A DNA stretch of 64,000 nucleotides from Bacteroidota bacterium (GCA_023391625.1 JAEWAN010000006.1:620001-684000), one strand, 5' to 3'; positions 43,936 to 54,330 are shown, numbered from the stretch's first letter. A program made the numbers and translations. Notes: generated by a model not told the origin, from the sequence alone.

Positions 43936-46242
43936 TTAGAGAATGTGCAGTGTGCATGACAGGGAATTTCCATCTTGGTCAACAGCTGTTATTGTGTGTG
44001 TGCCTGGCGATGGGATGATGGTCAGTTTATGAAAATCCTGTGTAGAAGTTATGTAACTGTTGTCCATATGCCAGAATACAGTTGCTTTCCTGTTATTATG
44101 TGCCAATTCTATTGTCAGGCTTCCCGGTGATCCGTCCAGCTGGCGGGGAAGGAGAATGTCTGCGTTCCCTTGAGGATAGATGAACTGCATGGGGCTTGAT
44201 GTGTTTGCTCCGCAGCCTGTTTTGAAAGGAGGAAGGCTTTTATATTCGGGATGATGTTGGCGGTAGTACCATGCCCAGGCCGGAGGTAATACAAACCAAC
44301 TTTCTCTGATTGCTGCTTCGCTTTCCATACAGTGTTCGTATATCTGGAAACGTTTATCCGGAGTTAAGTTAACTTGTATATGGTAAGGACAGGGAGAGGT
44401 TCGTAATCCGTTAGGTAGTATCAGCACTGTGTCTGTTTGTTGGCAAAATCGTCCTTTTAATTGTCCGGATTGTTTACATACAACAGCTTCTGTGAATTCA
44501 CCCTGCGGCTGTTCAAACCAGGAGGATTGGGGTAGAGAATGAAAAATATCAAACATAACAGGCCCGGCTGTACGTGCTCCGGTCAGGTGCGGTTTCCCTT
44601 CGCCTGAAGCGTTGCCTGCCCATACTCCTACGACATAACGGGGTGTTACTCCCACAGCCCAGGCATCGCGAAACCCATAGCTTGTTCCTGTTTTCCATGC
44701 TATATGCTGCATGGACGGGATGGTGCGCCAGTCTATTTCTTCCGGACGATTTACTTCTTTCAGCACTTCAAAGACCTGCCACACGGCACCGGGCTGAAAT
44801 CCGGGTTTTATTTCCGACGGTTTGTCGTTAAGTAGTACGGTTGAGGTGCTGGAATTTAATCCCAACAGAGCTCTCCCCATATTAGCGTAAGCATTTGACA
44901 CATCACCAAGCCTGGCTTCAGCTCCTCCTAATATTAAAGACAAGCCATAGTGCGAAGCCGGGAAGGGTAGGTCTGCAATTTTGTTCTCTTTCAGAAAATC
45001 ATAAAACTGAGGTACACCGTGTTGTTTCAACATGTGTACTAAGGGAATGTTTAGAGATCGGGATACAGCATTGGAAGCTTTTACAGCACCTTCAAACTGT
45101 AAATTGAAATTCTGCGGAGAGAATCCGTTAATGTTGGTTGGAATGTCAGGAAATAAAGTATGGGGTAATATCTCTCCTTCCTCCAGCATGATATAATAGA
45201 GAAATGGCTTTAATATACTTCCGGTACTCCGGTTGGCTTTAATGATATCAACCTGGTTCGCAGAATAATTTTCAGGGGAATCAACGTTGCCGCAATATGC
45301 TATTACTTGGTTTGTCGGTATCTCAATGACAATCGCTGCGATGTTGTGGATGTCATATTGTGCAAATTCGTTATTCCAGCGTTTCAGAATCTGTTCTACG
45401 TGTCGCTGTATGGAAATATCAATCGTTGAGATGCAATATTCTCCTTGATGAGTCTGGCTGAGTCTGGTAACCAGATGCGGGGCAATCTGTGGAAGTGCTA
45501 TCGGTTCATCAGGCAAATTTTCGCTAAGCGCCAGTTCATAGGTGGTTGTGTCTATGTGTCCTTTTTCAAAAAGTTTTTTCAATAACCTGTTTCTTTTATT
45601 TAAGAGGGCGTCCCTGTTTTTGGTAAGGTGGAGCATGCCGGGAGAGTTAGGAAGTACAGCCAGGGTTGCCGTTTCTGCCCAGGACAAATGATTGGCCGGA
45701 TGACCAAAATACCGCCATGCGGCAGCATTAAGTCCCACGACATTGCCTCCGAATGGGGCGTGTGAAGCGTATAGAGCCAGTATCTCTTCTTTTGAGTAGC
45801 GGAACTCCAGCCGGGTGGCAAGAATGATTTCCCAAATTTTTTCGGGGATGGTTCTGGGTTTATTTCGTGAAAGGCGGATTACCTGCATGGTAATGGTGCT
45901 TCCACCGCTGACCACTTTCTTTTCTTTTATATTCTGAATCAGGGCGCGACCGATGGCTAACGGATTGACTCCCCAATGGTAGCGGAAGTATTGGTCTTCA
46001 AATTCAGTAAGACAGACGGCAAATTTTTCAGGAACAGTATCTGTCGGAGGAAAACGCCATTGCTCATCTGTGGCAATACGTGCTCCCAGCAGTTCACCGT
46101 TTCTGTCGGTTACTACACTGGAATAAGGTACATTGAATAGCTTACGGGGCAGACAGAACAAATAAATGATAAGCAAAAGAGCAATTATTAAAAAAATCGC
46201 TCTTTTGTTTTTGGATATATTATGTGGAAAATGTGGTTTCAA
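43936..46242 (-). CDS. pbpC: Penicillin-binding protein 1C
   Basis: Bifunctional peptidoglycan synthase, 768 residues: one membrane helix (about 15-33), a GT51 transglycosylase (about 60-230) with EDQYFRYHWGVNPLAIGRA and GGSTITMQVIRL, and a transpeptidase with SxxK as STGSILKPF, SxN as SRSLN and KTG as WKTGTSYGFRDAW. A C-terminal BiPBP_C beta domain of about 90 residues closes it. PbpC is regularly paired with alpha-2-macroglobulin, as here, 43 bases after it on the same strand. The pair is thought to mend the wall after host attack while the macroglobulin traps the protease. Confidence 0.95.
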   Translation of the reverse strand: MKPHFPHNISKNKRAIFLIIALLLIIYLFCLPRKLFNVPYSSVVTDRNGELLGARIATDEQWRFPPTDTVPEKFAVCLTEFEDQYFRYHWGVNPLAIGRALIQNIKEKKVVSGGSTITMQVIRLSRNKPRTIPEKIWEIILATRLEFRYSKEEILALYASHAPFGGNVVGLNAAAWRYFGHPANHLSWAETATLAVLPNSPGMLHLTKNRDALLNKRNRLLKKLFEKGHIDTTTYELALSENLPDEPIALPQIAPHLVTRLSQTHQGEYCISTIDISIQRHVEQILKRWNNEFAQYDIHNIAAIVIEIPTNQVIAYCGNVDSPENYSANQVDIIKANRSTGSILKPFLYYIMLEEGEILPHTLFPDIPTNINGFSPQNFNLQFEGAVKASNAVSRSLNIPLVHMLKQHGVPQFYDFLKENKIADLPFPASHYGLSLILGGAEARLGDVSNAYANMGRALLGLNSSTSTVLLNDKPSEIKPGFQPGAVWQVFEVLKEVNRPEEIDWRTIPSMQHIAWKTGTSYGFRDAWAVGVTPRYVVGVWAGNASGEGKPHLTGARTAGPVMFDIFHSLPQSSWFEQPQGEFTEAVVCKQSGQLKGRFCQQTDTVLILPNGLRTSPCPYHIQVNLTPDKRFQIYEHCMESEAAIRESWFVLPPAWAWYYRQHHPEYKSLPPFKTGCGANTSSPMQFIYPQGNADILLPRQLDGSPGSLTIELAHNNRKATVFWHMDNSYITSTQDFHKLTIIPSPGTHTITAVDQDGNSLSCTLHIL

Positions 46243-46285
46243 AACTTATCTCTTGTCCGCTTCGTGCTGATTGTTGCACAAATTC

Positions 46286-49200
46286 CTATTTACTCTTTGT
46301 AACTTCAGTTTTTCCTGCTGTAGTACGCGCATTTGCAGAAGTATCGTACATAGCCTCGCATTGTATGGCCGGCAATACAAATTGGCCTGCATAGCTTGCC
46401 TGCAACCGGATACTGAATGTTTTTGTTTCTTTTCTTTCCAGGTCGAAATAAGTCAGTACCCTGTCGTCCCGTATGTCCTGATAGGTAAACGGGCTTGTGT
46501 TATTGCCCATATCTCCATCGGTTATTCTTTGATTAAAAACTTCCCATCCGGAAGGTATCATGTGCGTTAGAGCAATGTCGGTATAATCATTAGACGGACT
46601 GGTATTTGTTACTTCCACTGTTGCGATGAAGTCAGTACCTTGTTCTAATTTTGCCACGTTGATTTCATAACCGTTGAGATCGGTGTAATAAACGTTTAGT
46701 CCCAGGTTATTGGACATTGCCGGTAGCAAGTCTTTGATAGGACTTGATTTGGATATTACGTTTACATATAGTATGCCCTGATCTTTATTCGTTATATTTA
46801 TACTGTTTTTTCCCTGTTTCTTATTAATGTCAGTCTGGTAAACAGCTTTGGTAGAAATGACATCCGGTTGCTCTTGTCCGTTGATAGTCCAGCTGAAATC
46901 GATTTTACCGGAGGTCTTTTCGGCTAAAGCTCCCATGGCAATGAGCGAATAAGCCGTGGATTGAGTGCTGAAATATTTTTCTCTGGATAGATTCCGGGAA
47001 ACTTTTTGCGCTTGTTTAAATGCCTCATCTATATGCCCTATTTGAACCAGGGTTTCCAGAATCATGGCTTCGTCACGGTCTGACGACCCGTAGGTATAAC
47101 TGTCATAATAAGCATCAACAGAAGTCGGCATATTGAAAACCAGTTCTTCTGCTACCTGAGTCCTTCCGCTGAGTGCATAAGCTGAGGCCAACCGCCATCT
47201 TGCCTGTACCGATAAATTTTTCATTTCTTTCATGCGGTTCATGGCTCCAAATTCAGGAGTTCCGGCCAATGCCAGTGTGTATAACCTGTAAGCTTGTTGC
47301 AACTCTGAATTATATGAGTAATAATTGTCATACGTATTTGATGTCCAGCTTTGAGCTTCTTTTTTCTGGTATTTTTTCCATTTGTTCAGAACATCATCGT
47401 TGACATCATATCCTTTCTCTTTTGCTAATACAAGAAAACTTCCGGCATAACTGCTAACCCAATCGTCTGCCTGGTTTGCTCCGGGCCAGTAAACAAAACC
47501 TCCATTAGTCAGCTGGCGGCTGTATAAATTCTGAATAGCTTCCTGTACGTTTTTCCTGATTGCTTCACTTTCTTTTGCATCTACTTGTTTGAAAAGCGGG
47601 ATGTATAAAAGCGGCAGTGCACGGGAAGTCAGTTGTTCGGAGCAATGGTGCTGGTAACAGTATAAGAAGTCAAAACGGCGTGAAATATCTACGGATGGTA
47701 TCCGGGAGGCTTCCAGTTTAACCCAATTTTCGTCGGATGTTTCCGATAGTTCATAGATGAGTTCTCCGGTTTCGTTTCCTTGCAATATTTTATTGTCAGA
47801 TATGATAACGGGAGGATTAGGATTCCGGACATCTATTTCAATTATTTCGCTGGTTTTTTCTCCGTTTCCGCTGGCCGTAATGGTTATTTTTTCCACACCG
47901 GTTGATGTTCCGGCTTTCATTGTAAAATATACTATCTGATCTCCCGGTTCCGTAAATGCGATTGATTGCTGATTGTTGCCATCACTCTGGAGTAACCCGG
48001 ATGTTTCTATTTTTACGGAAACATTCTTTACATTTTTCTCCATGGCAAAGACGTTAACCGGTAGTTCTATCGTTTCTCCTATACTGACTACTCTTGGCAA
48101 AGAAGATAGAATCATAAGCGGAGAACGTACCGGAATCGTTTTTTCTGCTTTTCCATAAGCTCCGTTCTGTCCGGCCACAACCATGGTTCGTACAGAACCT
48201 ATGTAAGGAGGTAATGTGATTTTATGGGTTGCTGTTTTCCCTTTTTCCAACGTAAAAGGACCTGAAAATTTTACTATCGGTTTAAATCGGTTTGCTTTTC
48301 TGTTCCCGTTTTCTTGCAGCATCTCATCTCCTCCTATACTGAACATTGAACCGAATTTTCCGGCAAAAGAACCGATAACGTAATCGTACATATCCCAGGT
48401 ACGGATTCCCAAAGCCTCACGCACGTAAAATTCTTTCCAGGGGTCAGGAGTTTTGAAATTGGTAAGGTCGAGTAATCCTTCATCAACAATGGCTAAAGTA
48501 TATGTCATCGGCCTGCCGTTTTTCTCCTTTATCTTTACGGTGAATTCTGTTTCCGGACGTAAAACATCCGGCATGTTTATTTGAGGTTCCATATGTGTGT
48601 CCTTATTGGATATCATAACGGGAACTACTCCGTACAAGCGTATCGGTAAGTCGTTAATTGCCTGTGCATGGGGTTGTAATAGGCTGATGTGTATGTAAAA
48701 ATTGGGTGCCATTTCCGGAGTGACTTTAAATGTGAATTTTGTGTCCTGCTTTTCCGAAACTTTTACCCATTTCCTGTCTAATACTGCGGAGCCATTTTCC
48801 AGAGCAACAAGGGCTGTACCTCCTGCAGAGGATGGTATAATAACAGATACTTCTTCCCCTACTTCGTATGATGTTTTATCGGTAGAAAAAGTCAGCATTT
48901 TTAGTGCATTCGGATCTGATTTGTCTGAGCGTCCGCGCCAGTACGGCCAGTCTATAAAAACAACAGATCCGGTGGCATGCCCGCTGTTTTCATCTACAAC
49001 ATATACCAGGAATCTCCCCCAGTCCGGATATGCCAGCTTATACGTAAAACTTCCTTTTCCGCCAGAAGTTTCTACCGTCCCTTCTGCTACCGGAGTATAG
49101 GATGAATTATTTACGTAATCGGCTAAATTTCCGTCTTTGCTTTCCCACCACCAGCTCCAGTTGATTTTGTATATTTTGTACCTCAGTTTGCTGTTTGTCG

Positions 49201-51859
49201 GTTTTCCTTCCTCATTTAGTGAAATGACATCAAAGGTATGGTCCGTATCGGTTTCTATATGTTTCCCCGGTTCAATGTTGGTGTTTATACCTACATAAGA
49301 ACTATAGGGAGAAAAAGGCAAGGTTTGTGTGAAAATGCTGGCATCTCCTCCCGGTTCATACACCCGGGTGGTGATATGGGCGTTTAACATACCAGGCGTA
49401 TTTTCAGCCGAAGGTACTTCCATGTTAAAAGAACAGTGTCCTTGCCCATCAAGGTGACCGTTGAACACTTCTTCCCGATAGGACACAAAGTTACTTACCG
49501 GGTTATTGAAATTATATTTTTCATATCCTTTAAACTGTGTATTGGTTTTAACCAGGTTTATCTCAACTTTAGCTTCCAGTCCTTTGGCTGTAGCTCCGGT
49601 TAACCAGGAGGCGTTCAGGTTGACGGGAACTTTGCTCCCCGGATTGCTGATTCTTTCTCCGGGTATGGAAAGATCTATCTTTAAACGGTTCGGTTTGATT
49701 GTTTCAATATGGAATGATTTGTGGAATGAACTTCCTCCTACTTTAACGTAGGCATTCCATAATCCGGTCGGGTCGTCCTGAGAGGTAGGAACGGTGAATG
49801 TGTAAAATCCGTTGATTCCGTTGGTGGATATTTGTTTGTTGTAAAATTGTCCCCTTGGGTTGTATATTTCAAAACTGACAGGATGGTTGTCCGGAATTCG
49901 TTTTTCCTGATCATAGAGGACAAAAGTCACATGCAGTGTATCGCCCGGTCGCCAGACTCCCCGCTCTCCGTATATATATCCTTTTAATCCGTTTTCTATA
50001 TTCTTTCCGTCGATGTCAAAACGTGTCAGCGAATTGTTTTCTCCGGCAACTAATCTTAAATAAGATTTTTGTCCGTCAGCTTCGGCAGTCAGGATAAAAG
50101 GGGTTTGTTTTGTGTTGTCTATGACGGCAAAGCCGTCTTTATCTGTTTGCGCTTTTCCTATAACCTGTAGCTGGTAGTTATATACCGTGATTTTTGCATT
50201 GGCTATGGGTGTGGTATTTACGATATTGTTTACGGATATCCAGAGTTTATTATTTGTATTGGCTTTTACAATAATTCCTATGTCTGAGGCCATTACATTG
50301 CAGGAAGCCGTTCTGTCTGATGTCATGTAGTAGGAGGGATGGCATGGATTATCCCTTTCATACCAGTCATATATACTGTAATCGTAGTTACTTGTGCTGT
50401 AATATGATGAGGGCTCGTCCCAATAAGCTTCTTCTTCCGGACTAATTTCATCGGAAGTAATTTGAATGAGATTGTCTTTTGACGTGTCTGTACCAGAGTC
50501 CGGACAAGGATAAGTTGAATATTCCTGTTTATAAGAAAGTTCTATTCTGTACAATGCTCCGGGATGTAATTTGAATACATCGGATAAGTCGATGGAGTAG
50601 TTTTCCCATTTTTGCATGTCTTTGGATGAATCGCTGTCCAGCCGTAATGTTTTTTTGTAGACTAATCTGCCGAATCTTCTTAAATCATAATAGGAGGATA
50701 GGGTGTTGCTTTGTAAAAATGAAAGGATGTTGTTTTCAAAAACCTGGATGATTCTTACATCTACCGCCCGTAGATTAACTGCTCTGAAAGGCAAATATAG
50801 CTCTTTAGAGTTAGGCAGAATGTTTCCTTGGGTTAGCAGTTCTACCTGGGGGCTTATAGAAGCTATTTGTAATGACCTGGTGTAGGATTCGTTTAATTTT
50901 TTGCCTTGTAAGTTTTTCAAGCCTTCGTTTATCTGAATGGAAACATCGGAATTATATTCTCTTTCAAAATAGATGTTTACTTTATTTCCTTTTACTTGCA
51001 GGCTGTAGCCGGATATTCCATTAACGGAAATTAATCCGGTTATATCTTGGGTGCTTGATAAGGGATCGGAGAATGTTAATTGAACCAAAAACTCCGGGTT
51101 GTATATAACGTCTGCCGATAGTAATTTGAATACATTGGTCGGTGGAATAATAACTTCTACCGTTTCTGATTTATCGCTTCCTACTGCTTTGCCATCCAGT
51201 TTTATTTCAACTGTAACTTCTTCGTCTTTTTTCTGAATATTTTCAACTGTATATCGGAAGACGGACGGATTTTCTGTTTTTTCTATTGAGGCGGATACCG
51301 GTTGATTATCATTGGTTCGTGCAGAGATGATGTTATTTGCCAACTCGGGATTTACCGGTTCGCTAAACCGAATTTCTCCTGTAGTCCGTATCCAGTCCGG
51401 ATTATCCTTGCTTTCATCTATTGGAAAGGTTTGAACAGAGAAATTCAATTTGTCTACGTAAAAGCTGAATTTGAATTTTTCCAGTTCGCGTGGCACATCC
51501 ATGATAGTTCCTAACTTGAATTCAGCGTTATATTGCTGGCCTCTTTGCAATGCTCCTTCTTCAGGAATGAAGGAAACTGTGTTTGGGCTACTCCAGTATG
51601 CTTTTCCCTTTAATGCCGGGGAAAAAGAGAATACTTGCTGGCTGATTTCCTGATTGGCAACTGCCTGCAGATTGTTTTGAGTAAGCTCGACCTGAATGGA
51701 TGAGGAAGGTATAATGACATTTCCTGTGTATGCGCTGATATAGGTGGCGTATGCCGATTCGTTTGTTTGGGTTTGAGACTGTTTCTTATTACAGGAACTG
51801 ATTGCGATTATGCTTATTAAACACAATGTGAAAACGGAATAGATGCTGAACTTATTCAT
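46286..51859 (-). CDS. Bacterial alpha-2-macroglobulin lipoprotein
   Basis: 1857 residues. Lipoprotein signal ending ISSCNKK; then MG/bait-region beta domains (for example VWRPGDTLHVTFVLYDQEKR), a central bait-like variable part around residues 430-530 rich in Asp, Ser and Tyr, and a C-terminal alpha/alpha toroid. The thioester motif CxEQ is present as CSEQ at residues 1406-1409, so the protein can covalently trap a protease. This is the YfhM (ECAM) type, always near pbpC. The Tyr/Asp-rich stretch near 450-510 is not a usual part and may be the bait. Confidence 0.92.
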   Translation of the reverse strand: MNKFSIYSVFTLCLISIIAISSCNKKQSQTQTNESAYATYISAYTGNVIIPSSSIQVELTQNNLQAVANQEISQQVFSFSPALKGKAYWSSPNTVSFIPEEGALQRGQQYNAEFKLGTIMDVPRELEKFKFSFYVDKLNFSVQTFPIDESKDNPDWIRTTGEIRFSEPVNPELANNIISARTNDNQPVSASIEKTENPSVFRYTVENIQKKDEEVTVEIKLDGKAVGSDKSETVEVIIPPTNVFKLLSADVIYNPEFLVQLTFSDPLSSTQDITGLISVNGISGYSLQVKGNKVNIYFEREYNSDVSIQINEGLKNLQGKKLNESYTRSLQIASISPQVELLTQGNILPNSKELYLPFRAVNLRAVDVRIIQVFENNILSFLQSNTLSSYYDLRRFGRLVYKKTLRLDSDSSKDMQKWENYSIDLSDVFKLHPGALYRIELSYKQEYSTYPCPDSGTDTSKDNLIQITSDEISPEEEAYWDEPSSYYSTSNYDYSIYDWYERDNPCHPSYYMTSDRTASCNVMASDIGIIVKANTNNKLWISVNNIVNTTPIANAKITVYNYQLQVIGKAQTDKDGFAVIDNTKQTPFILTAEADGQKSYLRLVAGENNSLTRFDIDGKNIENGLKGYIYGERGVWRPGDTLHVTFVLYDQEKRIPDNHPVSFEIYNPRGQFYNKQISTNGINGFYTFTVPTSQDDPTGLWNAYVKVGGSSFHKSFHIETIKPNRLKIDLSIPGERISNPGSKVPVNLNASWLTGATAKGLEAKVEINLVKTNTQFKGYEKYNFNNPVSNFVSYREEVFNGHLDGQGHCSFNMEVPSAENTPGMLNAHITTRVYEPGGDASIFTQTLPFSPYSSYVGINTNIEPGKHIETDTDHTFDVISLNEEGKPTNSKLRYKIYKINWSWWWESKDGNLADYVNNSSYTPVAEGTVETSGGKGSFTYKLAYPDWGRFLVYVVDENSGHATGSVVFIDWPYWRGRSDKSDPNALKMLTFSTDKTSYEVGEEVSVIIPSSAGGTALVALENGSAVLDRKWVKVSEKQDTKFTFKVTPEMAPNFYIHISLLQPHAQAINDLPIRLYGVVPVMISNKDTHMEPQINMPDVLRPETEFTVKIKEKNGRPMTYTLAIVDEGLLDLTNFKTPDPWKEFYVREALGIRTWDMYDYVIGSFAGKFGSMFSIGGDEMLQENGNRKANRFKPIVKFSGPFTLEKGKTATHKITLPPYIGSVRTMVVAGQNGAYGKAEKTIPVRSPLMILSSLPRVVSIGETIELPVNVFAMEKNVKNVSVKIETSGLLQSDGNNQQSIAFTEPGDQIVYFTMKAGTSTGVEKITITASGNGEKTSEIIEIDVRNPNPPVIISDNKILQGNETGELIYELSETSDENWVKLEASRIPSVDISRRFDFLYCYQHHCSEQLTSRALPLLYIPLFKQVDAKESEAIRKNVQEAIQNLYSRQLTNGGFVYWPGANQADDWVSSYAGSFLVLAKEKGYDVNDDVLNKWKKYQKKEAQSWTSNTYDNYYSYNSELQQAYRLYTLALAGTPEFGAMNRMKEMKNLSVQARWRLASAYALSGRTQVAEELVFNMPTSVDAYYDSYTYGSSDRDEAMILETLVQIGHIDEAFKQAQKVSRNLSREKYFSTQSTAYSLIAMGALAEKTSGKIDFSWTINGQEQPDVISTKAVYQTDINKKQGKNSINITNKDQGILYVNVISKSSPIKDLLPAMSNNLGLNVYYTDLNGYEINVAKLEQGTDFIATVEVTNTSPSNDYTDIALTHMIPSGWEVFNQRITDGDMGNNTSPFTYQDIRDDRVLTYFDLERKETKTFSIRLQASYAGQFVLPAIQCEAMYDTSANARTTAGKTEVTKSK

Positions 51860-51908
51860 AAATTCTTGAATTTATAAAGTTGATATTCAAGGAGGTTTTA
51901 TATGTTTA

Positions 51909-51938
51909 CAAAGATAAGAGAGTTGGTCTTATTTGCAA
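51909..51938 (-). promoter_or_regulatory. Promoter of the A2M-pbpC operon
   Basis: On the - strand: TTG at 51938-51936, 19 bases, TATCTTTG at 51916-51909. Predicted start near 51902, about 43 bases upstream of the A2M ATG. Confidence 0.6.
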
Positions 51939-51995
51939 GTTTTTTTATGTATAAAGAGGGTGCTTGCTTAAGAAAAGCAGGAGATATTTATGCAG

Positions 51996-52034
51996 CAATC
52001 CACATTGTCGTATTTTAAACCGACATGTGGATTG
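51996..52034 (-). terminator. Hairpin downstream of engB
   Basis: Near-perfect stem (51996-52010 with 52021-52034, one bulged T) and a 10-base loop, 34 bases past the engB stop. A T-run is missing, so termination is not certain. Confidence 0.4.
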
Positions 52035-52067
52035 TTGTCATAATATTAGGATGTGTTTGTAACCGGG

Positions 52068-52664
52068 TTAGAGAGAATGGTTTATCGTATCAATATAGCT
52101 TAGCAGTTCTTCTTTCCCTTCTTTTTTCTCGGAAGAGGTGTAAAACATTGGGGGAAGTTCCTCCCACTGTTCGCTTAACTGTTGTTTGTATGAAGCTATA
52201 TTTTCAGCAAACTTGGAGTTTGAAAGTTTGTCCTTTTTTGTAAAAACGATGGAAAAAGGAATTCCGCTTTCCCCTAACCATTCCATGAATTCCACATCTA
52301 TTTTCTGGGGTTCATGGCGTGAATCTACCAGAACAAACAAATTGGTTAATTGTTCCCGGAAAAGGATGTAGGACTCAATTATTTTTTTCAGTTTCTCCCT
52401 CATTGACTTGCTTGCAGTGGCATAGCCATAACCGGGCAAATCGACAAGATACCAGGATTGGTCTATCAGAAAGTGGTTTATCAGTAAGGTTTTTCCCGGT
52501 TTGGAAGATGTCTTTGCCAAGTCTTTCCGATTGGTCAGCATATTGATTAATGATGATTTGCCTACGTTGGAACGGCCGATAAACGCATATTCCGGCAGGT
52601 TGTCGGACGGACATTTCCGGTAATCGGTATTACTCATTATAAATTCTGCTGATTTTATTTCCAT
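52068..52664 (-). CDS. engB: Ribosome biogenesis GTPase YsxC/EngB
   Basis: 198-residue TrmE-Era-EngA-YihA-Septin GTPase needed for 50S assembly. G1 GRSNVGKSSLIN, G2 Thr within KTSSKPGKT, G3 DLPGYGYA, G4 TKKDK are all present; the C-terminal MFYTSSEKKEGKEELLSYI is G5-like. Length is normal. It lies 11 bases after the heptosyltransferase gene on the same strand and 73 bases downstream of the region's shared start, so it is likely cotranscribed with the envelope genes DUF4254 and GT9. Confidence 0.95.
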   Translation of the reverse strand: MEIKSAEFIMSNTDYRKCPSDNLPEYAFIGRSNVGKSSLINMLTNRKDLAKTSSKPGKTLLINHFLIDQSWYLVDLPGYGYATASKSMREKLKKIIESYILFREQLTNLFVLVDSRHEPQKIDVEFMEWLGESGIPFSIVFTKKDKLSNSKFAENIASYKQQLSEQWEELPPMFYTSSEKKEGKEELLSYIDTINHSL

Positions 52665-52675
52665 GGTCGGTATAT

Positions 52676-53725
52676 TTAGAAAGAATTTGTTTGGTTTAGT
52701 TCCAGAAAAGCAGTTATTTTTTCAACGATACTTTTTGGTTGTATGTCATACATACATGCATAGTCGCCTCTGTAGCAGGGTTTGTTTCCGAAGACGGAGC
52801 AAGGTCTGCACTCGAGGTCGGTTTGAATGGCATTGTCTTCCGGTTGATTCCATCCCATAAAACCGGCATACGGATGCGTAGCTCCCCATACGGAGAAAAC
52901 AGGTATATTGACCAGAGAAGACAGGTGCATATTGGCCGAATCCATAGATAGGGCTAAGTCCATACAGCTTAGTAAGGCTAACTCCTGTTCCATGTTTAAT
53001 TTTCCTATAACAGATGTGATTTCCGGATATTTTTCTTTCCATTCACTGACAATCTGTTTTTCCGATTTTCCTCCTCCGAACAGAAATATCCGAAGATTTT
53101 CTTTCTTGGATAAAGCACCGATTACTTGTTCTTGTAAATCCAACGGATATATTTTCCCTTTGTGTTTGGCAAACGGTGCAACGGCAAGCCATTTTTCTTT
53201 TCCTTTTTCTCCGGTTAAATGACTGAATACTGATTCATCCGGCTGTTGCTCCGAGTAAATGGACTTGAAACCTAAATCAAACTGAAACCCTAACTTTTCT
53301 AATACTTTCTTGTATCGTACAAAGCTGCTGTCCAGTGGTTTTAGTATTTTATTCCTTTTTCGGGTAAGCTGTTTTTTTTCTTTCCGTCCTTTGTCAATAT
53401 GGGCTGTCGGGACACCAGATAAAGAGAACCGAAATCTAAGATATTGAGTTCTTAGTACGTCATGAAGGTCTGCTACATAATCATAGGACTCTGCTTTCAG
53501 TTCCTTATACAGGCGCTTCATGCCCCTTAATCCTTTGTAGTTGTCCAGGTTTACTCCCTTAAAATGAATGTTGGCAGGAGCGTTGCAGAACATATGTTCC
53601 AGATTTTTCCGGGTAAGAAATGTTATTTCTATATCCGGATATTGCCGGGCGAACGAATAAATAACGGGGATGGTCATAGCAACATCCCCTAATGCTGAAA
53701 AACGTGTAACGAGTAAATGTGACAT
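52676..53725 (-). CDS. Glycosyltransferase family 9 (LPS heptosyltransferase-like)
   Basis: 349 residues, GT-B fold. MSHLLVTRFSALGDVAMTIPVIY is the family's N-terminal loop; the donor half has LALSMDSANMHLSSLVNIPVFSVWGATHP, matching the ADP-heptose site, and Cys residues follow in LECRPCSVFGNKPCYRGDYACM. Homologues add heptose to the LPS inner core. The start at 53725 is preferred: its ATG overlaps the stop of the DUF4254 gene (TGATG), while the longer frame begins with TTG. The Cys-rich C-terminal part is typical of the Bacteroidetes version. Confidence 0.88.
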   Translation of the reverse strand: MSHLLVTRFSALGDVAMTIPVIYSFARQYPDIEITFLTRKNLEHMFCNAPANIHFKGVNLDNYKGLRGMKRLYKELKAESYDYVADLHDVLRTQYLRFRFSLSGVPTAHIDKGRKEKKQLTRKRNKILKPLDSSFVRYKKVLEKLGFQFDLGFKSIYSEQQPDESVFSHLTGEKGKEKWLAVAPFAKHKGKIYPLDLQEQVIGALSKKENLRIFLFGGGKSEKQIVSEWKEKYPEITSVIGKLNMEQELALLSCMDLALSMDSANMHLSSLVNIPVFSVWGATHPYAGFMGWNQPEDNAIQTDLECRPCSVFGNKPCYRGDYACMYDIQPKSIVEKITAFLELNQTNSF

Positions 53726-54330
53726 CAATTCTTTCCGTACAATACCGGGTTTAGTTCCGGATCGTTGTACATTTTCATCTGTTTATAAGTTTTCATCTTT
53801 TTTCTTCCCTCGCTGATATCATCTATTAATTGTTGAATAGCAGAGGATAAATCTTCTTTTTGTTCCAGCAAAACGCTTAGTTTGTTCTGGCATTGTTGAT
53901 GGTGTTCCTCGGATGTGTCGGTACGATTTACCTCCTGCTGCATATGGTAAATTTTCAGATGCAATATAGATAAGCGGTCTATAGCCCATGCGGGGCTTTC
54001 TGTATTTATTGTTGCATCCGGACTGATAGCTACATCTTTGTATTTATCAAGGAAATAACTGTCTATCAATTCCACCAGATCGGTGCGGTCCTGATTGGAT
54101 TTGTCAATACGTCTTTTAAGCAGTAATGCTGCTACGGGATCAATGTTCGGGTCGCGGATGATATCTTCCAAATGCCATTGTACCGTGTCAATCCAGTTTT
54201 TTAGATACAAGTAGTATTCTATGGTTTTCAACTTGTATGGATTCTGAATAGGGAAGTCGATATTATCTGTTTTATGATAGTCTAAAACCGACTGATTAAA
54301 AATGTTGTTTGCTAACTGAATAAAAGTCAT
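53725..54330 (-). CDS. DUF4254 protein
   Basis: 201-residue, largely helical cytoplasmic protein of the DUF4254 family, with no signal peptide or membrane helix. Conserved patterns include YHKTDNIDFPIQNPY near the start and IEYYLYLKNWIDTVQWHLEDIIRDPNIDP; a central Asn/Asp block RRIDKSNQDRTDLVELID and a Gln-rich helix follow. No enzymatic motif. The gene is translationally coupled to a heptosyltransferase (TGATG overlap), so a role in core LPS sugar transfer is a fair guess. The family is mostly found in Bacteroidetes. Confidence 0.8.
   Translation of the reverse strand: MTFIQLANNIFNQSVLDYHKTDNIDFPIQNPYKLKTIEYYLYLKNWIDTVQWHLEDIIRDPNIDPVAALLLKRRIDKSNQDRTDLVELIDSYFLDKYKDVAISPDATINTESPAWAIDRLSILHLKIYHMQQEVNRTDTSEEHHQQCQNKLSVLLEQKEDLSSAIQQLIDDISEGRKKMKTYKQMKMYNDPELNPVLYGKN

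Noticed and set aside
48702..49100. 132-codon + strand frame inside the A2M gene
   Set aside because: Mirror frame of a strong coding region, with no domain and no promoter.
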